NCBI GenBank assembly: GCA_905479535.1 | Contig: CAJQMW010000443.1 | Span: 1-5,014, forward strand | Direction: 5' to 3' | DNA length: 5,014 nt | DNA from: an uncultured Maribacter sp. | GTDB lineage: Bacteria; Bacteroidota; Bacteroidia; Flavobacteriales; Flavobacteriaceae | In this document: positions 1 through 5,014 of the stretch, piece after piece | How the letters are laid out: every line of letters begins with the position of its first letter | Position numbering within the stretch: the stretch's first letter is position 1 | Made by a program: the position numbers and the translations under genes | Notes under the pieces: model-generated | Seen by the model: the letters and a program-made list of their open reading frames with translations, nothing else | Told to the model about the DNA's origin: nothing | Databases searched by the model: none

Positions 1-147
1 AGTTACTTTCCGAGACTTGTACCTCAAAACTATCTCACTGCACAGGAAGTTAAGGATGCCCTCAATGATTTAGAAGAATTGGAAAATATCTCTGGAGCAT
101 CAATCGCCACCTGCTTGATGGTTGAAATTATTGCCGAGAAAATTTAA
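1..147 (+). CDS. C-terminal fragment of an unrecognised protein
   Basis: An open frame runs from the first base of the window to a TAA at 145-147 and gives the last 48 residues of a protein whose start lies upstream. The fragment begins SYFPRLVPQNYLTAQEV and ends in EIIAEKI. It contains an acidic, probably helical stretch (EVKDALNDLEELENI), then a small/hydrophobic stretch (GASIATCLMVEIIAEKI) that looks like a closing amphipathic helix of a soluble globular domain. I do not recognise the family and assign no function. The coding call rests on normal codon use, a sensible protein-like composition, and the tight 11-bp spacing to the next gene on the same strand, which suggests one transcript and possibly translational coupling. 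With so few residues visible, a non-coding origin cannot be fully excluded. Confidence 0.7.
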   Translation, partial: SYFPRLVPQNYLTAQEVKDALNDLEELENISGASIATCLMVEIIAEKI

Positions 148-158
148 GTTAGGCTTTC

Positions 159-2525
159 ATGAAAAAAAAATACCATCAAGTAATTTATTGGATCAAGAAT
201 AAAGTCAAAGTCATAACTCCAGGCAAAACTGCGGTAAAAGGGGCAGTTCTAGGGCTATTGTCCATTACGGTATTACTTTGGCTAGTCTTTGTGGTTTTAG
301 TCGCAAAGAATACAAAAGATCCGTGGATACTACTTTTATTTTTTGGTTTTACCCTAGTGGCGCTCATCGCCTCCTTCTTGACCTTGTGGGTATTGAAACT
401 CGTATTCAAAATTCCAAGAAGCTACCAATTGGCCCTATTGATAGCAGTACCGCTATTATTTATGATGAGTTTCGAAGAGCTACTTCCGGTTTTTGTGGTA
501 TTTATCGCCTCGCTTCTAGGCGCCTCCCTTTTAGTATTAAAGAAGACAGGGTTCAAAAACTTATCCGTTCCGAAAAAGGTAATTACCGTATTCGGCCTTA
601 TTTTGGGTTTGGGAGGATTAATTAGTGGCATAATAGCATATTTACCAGATGGTTATGAGGTTGGTCCCATTGCAAATGCCGCGCAGGAATCTAATTCGAG
701 AATTAAGCAAATCAAAGCTGAATCACCGGCCAAACGTGGACCGTATAATGTCAAAAACCTCAACTACGGTAGTGGCAAAGATCTTCATCGTTCTGAGTTT
801 GGAGATTCCGTCAATATAAAAACTAAAACGGTAAATGGTGTAGCACTCATTGATGCTTGGGATGGATTTGGTGGCTGGTGGCGTGAAAAATATTGGGGTT
901 TCGATTCAAAATCACTTCCGTTGAACGCACAGGTTTGGTATCCCGATGGGGATGGCCCGTTTCCCTTGGCCCTTATAGTGCATGGAAATCATGGTATGCA
1001 AGACTATTCCGATATCGGTTATGCTTATTTGGGTGAACTTATGGCGTCGAGAGGGATTATTCTTGCCTCCGTAGATGAGAATTTCATCAATTCTTCTTGG
1101 TCGGATATTTTTGGCGGTTTAGATGAAGAAAATGATGCCAGAGGTTGGCTTTTGTTGGAGCATTTGAAACTCTGGCACGATTGGAACGAAGAAGATGGTC
1201 ACCAATTCCACAATAAAATCGACACCTCCAAACTAGCGCTTATCGGACATTCCAGGGGTGGCGAGGCGGTTGCACATGCAGCCATGTTCAACTCGTTGCC
1301 TTTTTACCCTGACGACGCTTCGGTAAAATTCGACTATAACTTTGGCATCAAAGCCATCGTCGCAATAGCACCTGTAGATGGTCAGTATCAACCTGGAGAT
1401 AGCGGAACCCTATTCGAAGATATCAATTATTTCGTGTTGCACGGTGCTCAAGATTCCGATGTGACTTCTTTTGCCGGATCTGAACAATACGAGCGAATTA
1501 AATTTCAAGATAGTTTGTACCATTTTAAATCTGGCCTTTATATCTATGGCGCCAATCACGGCCAATTCAATACCAGCTGGGGTAATAATGATGTGGGTAA
1601 TCCTTTTGTAGGGTTACTAAACCTAAAACAATTGCTTCCTGCTAAGGATCAAAGAAAAATCGCAGAAGTTTATATCAGTGGTTTTCTAGAAGCAAGCTTA
1701 AGGGGCAAGCACGAGTATCTTCCCATGTTTACGGATGCCAGAACAGCCAAAGAATGGCTTCCCGAAACCATCTACCTTAACCAATTTCATGATTCGAACA
1801 CCGAACTGCTCTGTACCTTCGATGAGGACTTTGACCTTACTAGTACAACTGGTGAAAATGGAATAATTTCTTCGGAAAACCTTACTGTATGGCGTGAGCA
1901 AGAGCTACAGCTGAAATGGCGGAAAAAAGGTAGTCGAGCTCTTTTTCTCGGATGGGACTATGACTTGGAAGATGATGAGGAGGAGATGGAAACCTTATCC
2001 GATTCTTTGTTAGCCAGCTATTCGATTCGTACCCTGAAACCTATTAAGGCTATAGACTCTACCACTGCCTTCGTATTCTCTATGGCAGAATCTACTGAAA
2101 GTTCAAACCCTAAAACAACAGGGAAATGGGTAAACAACAATAACGAGAATGCTAAAGATGCAGACCTTGGGGATAATCAAGAAGAAGAAGAAACGGAAGA
2201 AGACAAAGATGATAATGAACCCGAAAAACCGCTCGATTTTACTATTTCATTACAAGATAGCACAGGTCAAGTGGTTCGTTTTCCTCTTAGTGATTTCTCT
2301 TCGCTACAACGTGAAATTGAGCCGGTACTCTGGAAAATGGATTTCTTAACCGGCGACACTTCCTCAGAGCAGGTATTCCAAATATTCTATTTTCCATTAA
2401 GCGATATGGAAAAAATTAATCCTGAATTTAATCCTTCGAATATTGAAAATATCCAATTCATTTTCGATAAAAGTAAGAGTGGGGTTATCACAATCGATAA
2501 TATAGGATTTATGAAAAGTTTGTAG
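159..2525 (+). CDS. Membrane-anchored alpha/beta hydrolase with C-terminal beta-rich domain
   Basis: Predicted serine hydrolase (esterase/lipase-like, substrate unknown) tethered to the inner membrane. Seen in the 788 residues: a basic N-terminus; five hydrophobic helices at about 29-49, 56-79, 88-104, 109-127 and 141-161; a Trp-rich stretch (232-261); then an alpha/beta hydrolase core. The core has an oxyanion-type HGNHG (275-279), the nucleophile elbow GHSRGG with Ser365, an acid at Asp432 (or Asp434) in HGAQDSDV, and His467 in GANHGQF. Positive charges on alternate loops put the N-terminus inside and the hydrolase domain in the periplasm. Residues about 545-788 are beta-rich and end in a strand pattern (IQFIFD...GVITIDNIGF) like jelly-roll/galactose-binding-like domains. 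Acidic low-complexity runs at 601-615 and 661-691 interrupt this part. The start is firm: an in-frame TAG lies at 150-152, and AGG at 151-153 is only a weak ribosome-binding match. The fold resembles dienelactone-hydrolase/PAF-acetylhydrolase-type enzymes; the exact family is unknown. Confidence 0.9.
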   Translation: MKKKYHQVIYWIKNKVKVITPGKTAVKGAVLGLLSITVLLWLVFVVLVAKNTKDPWILLLFFGFTLVALIASFLTLWVLKLVFKIPRSYQLALLIAVPLLFMMSFEELLPVFVVFIASLLGASLLVLKKTGFKNLSVPKKVITVFGLILGLGGLISGIIAYLPDGYEVGPIANAAQESNSRIKQIKAESPAKRGPYNVKNLNYGSGKDLHRSEFGDSVNIKTKTVNGVALIDAWDGFGGWWREKYWGFDSKSLPLNAQVWYPDGDGPFPLALIVHGNHGMQDYSDIGYAYLGELMASRGIILASVDENFINSSWSDIFGGLDEENDARGWLLLEHLKLWHDWNEEDGHQFHNKIDTSKLALIGHSRGGEAVAHAAMFNSLPFYPDDASVKFDYNFGIKAIVAIAPVDGQYQPGDSGTLFEDINYFVLHGAQDSDVTSFAGSEQYERIKFQDSLYHFKSGLYIYGANHGQFNTSWGNNDVGNPFVGLLNLKQLLPAKDQRKIAEVYISGFLEASLRGKHEYLPMFTDARTAKEWLPETIYLNQFHDSNTELLCTFDEDFDLTSTTGENGIISSENLTVWREQELQLKWRKKGSRALFLGWDYDLEDDEEEMETLSDSLLASYSIRTLKPIKAIDSTTAFVFSMAESTESSNPKTTGKWVNNNNENAKDADLGDNQEEEETEEDKDDNEPEKPLDFTISLQDSTGQVVRFPLSDFSSLQREIEPVLWKMDFLTGDTSSEQVFQIFYFPLSDMEKINPEFNPSNIENIQFIFDKSKSGVITIDNIGFMKSL
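162..170 (+). repeat. A9 homopolymer directly after the start codon
   Basis: Nine consecutive A residues follow the ATG of the membrane hydrolase gene and encode Lys2-Lys4. The lysines suit a positive-inside membrane N-terminus. At DNA level the tract could slip during replication or transcription, and any change not a multiple of three would shift the frame at codon 2. No functional role is shown. Confidence 0.6.
2181..2201 (+). repeat. GAA trinucleotide repeat encoding acidic linker
   Basis: Four GAA codons, an ACG, then two more GAA codons encode EEEETEE (residues 675-681) inside the hydrolase gene. This is the core of a low-complexity Asn/Asp/Glu-rich insert (about residues 658-690) between two beta-rich segments. 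Unit-length slippage would keep the frame, so linker length could vary between strains without breaking the protein. It is most likely a disordered loop or linker, possibly binding divalent cations. Confidence 0.65.
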
Positions 2526-2550
2526 GAAGCGTTTCCATTTTATTACATTT

Positions 2551-2577
2551 ATTGTAAAACCATATTTAATATACAAT
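2551..2577. other. AT-rich intergenic region with short inverted repeat
   Basis: The 71 bp between the hydrolase stop and the propeller start are strongly AT-rich. They contain a perfect 6-bp inverted repeat, ATTGTA (2551-2556) and TACAAT (2572-2577), separated by 15 bp. A second, alternative pairing, TAAA (2555-2558) with TTTA (2565-2568), sits inside it. The stems are short and lack GC pairs and a following T-run, so this is not a convincing intrinsic terminator. It could be an operator-like dyad or chance in AT-rich DNA. A TTG at 2552-2554 followed by AT-rich sequence could belong to a Bacteroidota-type promoter (TTTG / TAnnTTTG), but no good -7 match is seen. An A-rich stretch (TAAAAA, 2584-2589) upstream of the ATG may help ribosome loading. 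Confidence 0.25.
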
Positions 2578-2596
2578 TCACATTAAAAACACCTAT

Positions 2597-5014
2597 ATGA
2601 AATCCTATTTTCAACTACTGCTAGTCGCTATCTTGACTTGCAGTTCCTTTTTCACTTTTGCACAAAAAAAGACCAGTGCAACCTCCCCTATCGACAAAAA
2701 TTTCTATGAAGGTTTGGTATGGCGAAATATAGGTCCCAACAGGGGCGGACGTTCTTTAGGGTGTGCAGGAAGCCCCAGTAGACCCAACGAATATTATTTT
2801 GGTGCAACGGGCGGAGGACTTTGGAAGACTGTTGACGGCGGTACGGAATGGTCTCCTATCACGGACGGCCAAGTAACCAGTTCCTCCGTTGGTGCCGTTG
2901 CCGTGGCGGAAACCGATCCGGACATTGTATATATAGGTATGGGCGAGGTACAATTGAGGGGAAGTATAACCCAGGGAGATGGTGTCTACAAAACCGAGGA
3001 CGGTGGAAAAACATGGCGTCATTTAGGATTAAAAGAAACGCAGGCCGTAGCGCGTATTCGCATACACCCAACAAACGCAGATTTGGTCTATGTCGCCGCT
3101 TTAGGCCATCCGTATGGGGATAATGAAGAAAGAGGTGTTTTTCGTTCCAAGAATGGTGGAAATTCTTGGGAAAAAGTGCTGTATGTTAGTCCAAAAGCGG
3201 GTGCGGTGGACTTAATCATTGATCGTAATGATCCAGAGGTTTTATACGCCACTACTTGGGAAGTTCAACGAAAAGCTTGGAAAATGTGGGGCGGTGGAGG
3301 CGACTCCAAATTATGGAAATCCACGGATGGTGGAGATACTTGGACGGACTTGACAAGCAACACTGGAATGCCAGCGCCACCGATAGGCAAAATAGGGGTT
3401 ACCGTTTCACCGGCAGATTCCAATCGTGTTTGGGCTATAATCGAAGCCAATGAAGGTGGTGTATTTCGTTCCGATGATGGTGGCAAGACCTGGGAACGCA
3501 CCAATGATGAGCGCAAATTAAGGCAACGTGCTTTTTATTACTCCAGAATTTATGCTGATCCTTTGGATAAGGAAACCGTGTATTGTTTGAACACAGGTTT
3601 TTACAAATCTATGGATGGCGGTAAAACGTTTGATACTACCATTAAAGTTCCCCATGGCGATAACCATGATTTATGGATAGACCCCAATAATCCGGAACGC
3701 ATGATCAATTCGAATGACGGCGGTGGCAATGTGAGTATTAATGGGGGTAAAAGTTGGACGGAACAAGATTATACCACAACACAGTTTTATCATGTCATGA
3801 CCACTAGTGATGTGCCCTATCATGTGGCCGGTGCACAACAGGACAATAGCACTTTGGCCATGCCTAGTGATGGTTGGGACCACATGCAAGCAAGAGGGGC
3901 CAATCACGGATGGTACTATGCAGTCGGTGGAGGCGAGAGTGGTTGGATTACCCAACATCCGGAGAAAAAAGATATTTTTTATGCCGGGAGCCAAGGCGCA
4001 CTTCTAACCCGCTATGACCGTAGTAACGGACAAATTAGGGATATCCAGGTTTACCCACGTTTCTTCTCGGGCGAACCAGCCAGTGCGCTACCGGAGCGGT
4101 GGCAATGGACTTTTCCCATCATGTTCGCTCCCCAAGATTCCAATGTAATGTACACGTGTTCCCAACATGTTTGGAAAACGACGGACGATGGGCAGTCATG
4201 GAAAAAAATAAGTCCGGATTTAACGTATGCCGACCCAGAAACATTGGGTAAGACCGGTGGTATTATTACCATGGATATGAACGGACCGGAAATTTACGCG
4301 ACGGTATTCGCATTGGCCCCATCTTTTCATGATATCAATACGATATGGGCCGGTTCCGATGATGGCAAAATTCATATTACCAGAGATGGTGGGGAAAACT
4401 GGCAGGACATCACCCCAAAAGATTTACCCAAGTTTTCCAGGATAAGTATTATCGATGAATCCAAACATAGGCCGGGAACATTATTTGTTGCGGTCAATAG
4501 ATACCAAGTGGATGACCGGGAGCCTTATGTTTTTAAAACACATGATTATGGGAAGACATGGACTAAAATTATAAATGGAATAGAAGATGGTCATTTTGCC
4601 AGGGCCGTTCGAGAAGATCCCATTAGAGAAGGCCTATTGTTTTTAGCAACCGAACATGGGGTTTATTTTTCTATGGATGACGGTGCATTATGGCAAAGTC
4701 TTCAGTTAAAGCTTCCAGATACGCCTATTCGGGATTTGGTGGTCAAGGATAACGATGTAGTATTGGGCTCTCATGGTAGAGGGTTTTGGATTTTGGATGA
4801 TATTCTACCCATAAGACAATATACCAATGAGATGAAAGACCAATCCGCGGTATTGTTTCAACCCGCCGATGCTATTAGAGGTATTACCGATGCTAAAATT
4901 CAATATTTCTTAAAAGAACAGACCGATACCATAACCTTTGAAATTTTGGATGCCAACGATAAGTTAATCAATACGTTCACGGGCAGTAAATCAAAATATG
5001 AAGAAGACCCCGAT
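2597..5014 (+). CDS. Secreted BNR/Asp-box beta-propeller protein (sortilin/VPS10-like), 3' partial
   Basis: An uninterrupted frame of 806 codons runs off the window end. Residues 1-22 form a signal peptide (hydrophobic QLLLVAILTCSSFFTFA, probable cleavage before Gln23), so the mature protein is periplasmic, surface-bound or secreted. Eleven Asp-box motifs (S/T-x-D-x-G-x-T-W type) start at residues 77, 132, 183, 241, 291, 337, 379, 527, 594, 647 and 691, enough for two beta-propellers as in GH74/sortilin-type folds. Family-like conserved blocks are IGPNRGGR (45-52), GAQQDN (412-417), GGGESG (444-449), WTFPIMF (504-510) and GSHGRGFWILDDI (724-736). The last block appears to close the propellers; a further beta domain begins around 750. 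Members I know of are roughly 900-1100 residues, so 100-300 may be missing, possibly including a secretion-sorting domain. The start is the only ATG after the in-frame TAA at 2567-2569. Such proteins are often labelled glycosyl hydrolase, but no catalytic residues can be assigned here; binding, protease-like or scaffold roles are possible. Confidence 0.92.
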   Translation, partial: MKSYFQLLLVAILTCSSFFTFAQKKTSATSPIDKNFYEGLVWRNIGPNRGGRSLGCAGSPSRPNEYYFGATGGGLWKTVDGGTEWSPITDGQVTSSSVGAVAVAETDPDIVYIGMGEVQLRGSITQGDGVYKTEDGGKTWRHLGLKETQAVARIRIHPTNADLVYVAALGHPYGDNEERGVFRSKNGGNSWEKVLYVSPKAGAVDLIIDRNDPEVLYATTWEVQRKAWKMWGGGGDSKLWKSTDGGDTWTDLTSNTGMPAPPIGKIGVTVSPADSNRVWAIIEANEGGVFRSDDGGKTWERTNDERKLRQRAFYYSRIYADPLDKETVYCLNTGFYKSMDGGKTFDTTIKVPHGDNHDLWIDPNNPERMINSNDGGGNVSINGGKSWTEQDYTTTQFYHVMTTSDVPYHVAGAQQDNSTLAMPSDGWDHMQARGANHGWYYAVGGGESGWITQHPEKKDIFYAGSQGALLTRYDRSNGQIRDIQVYPRFFSGEPASALPERWQWTFPIMFAPQDSNVMYTCSQHVWKTTDDGQSWKKISPDLTYADPETLGKTGGIITMDMNGPEIYATVFALAPSFHDINTIWAGSDDGKIHITRDGGENWQDITPKDLPKFSRISIIDESKHRPGTLFVAVNRYQVDDREPYVFKTHDYGKTWTKIINGIEDGHFARAVREDPIREGLLFLATEHGVYFSMDDGALWQSLQLKLPDTPIRDLVVKDNDVVLGSHGRGFWILDDILPIRQYTNEMKDQSAVLFQPADAIRGITDAKIQYFLKEQTDTITFEILDANDKLINTFTGSKSKYEEDPD

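Noticed and set aside
278..625. Same-strand shifted open frame of 115 codons over the membrane helices
   Set aside because: It overlaps the hydrolase gene in another frame. Its Arg/Ser-rich translation is atypical, while the main frame gives clean hydrophobic helices with sensible topology.
2526..2596. Intrinsic terminator after the hydrolase gene
   Set aside because: The only stems are short and made almost entirely of A-T pairs, with no following U-tract, so a terminator is not supported.
2639..2641. Possible lipoprotein Cys15 in the propeller signal peptide (AILTC)
   Set aside because: Thr directly before the Cys is a poor lipobox, and the hydrophobic stretch continues to a better type I site (FA before Gln23).
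2756..3022. Antisense open frame of 88 codons within the propeller gene
   Set aside because: It lies wholly inside the strongly supported sense gene, its translation has no recognisable domain, and the sense frame shows clear Asp-box motifs across the same bases.
3671..3994. Antisense open frame of 107 codons
   Set aside because: It is opposite the conserved GAQQDN/GGGESG blocks of the propeller protein. The His/Ile-rich translation looks like a codon-composition shadow.
2597..5014. Naming the propeller protein a sialidase or xyloglucanase because of its Asp-boxes
   Set aside because: Asp-boxes are structural and occur in many non-enzymatic propellers. No catalytic residue set specific to those enzymes could be identified by eye.

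Overview
The window looks like chromosomal DNA from a member of the Bacteroidota, most likely a (marine) flavobacterium. Three things point there: moderately AT-rich coding DNA, starts without a strong Shine-Dalgarno, and a signal peptide ending in the 'FAQ' type of cleavage site common in Flavobacteriia. The third gene also belongs to a BNR/Asp-box propeller family that is frequent in this phylum. The assignment is by eye; no search was run.

Layout, all on the + strand. (1) Positions 1-147 hold the last 48 codons of an unrecognised protein. (2) After an 11-bp gap, 159-2525 encodes a 788-residue membrane-anchored alpha/beta hydrolase. It has five predicted N-terminal membrane helices, a serine hydrolase domain with a visible Ser-Asp-His triad, and a C-terminal beta-rich, probably jelly-roll-like region interrupted by very acidic low-complexity stretches. 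(3) A 71-bp AT-rich intergenic region (2526-2596) carries a short inverted repeat. (4) From 2597 to the window edge there is an uninterrupted reading frame of 806 codons. It encodes a secreted protein with 11 Asp-box (BNR) motifs, probably two beta-propellers of the sortilin/VPS10-like, GH74-like superfamily, and its C-terminus lies outside the window.

Both large proteins are predicted to act outside the cytoplasm. The hydrolase is tethered to the inner membrane facing the periplasm, and the propeller protein is exported by a signal peptide. The first two genes are close enough to be co-transcribed; the third may have its own promoter or be read through. Nothing here identifies a shared substrate. 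I see no RNA gene, mobile element, CRISPR array or clear defence system, and no convincing undescribed multi-gene system. The more interesting points are the architecture of the hydrolase and the fine structure of the propeller protein.
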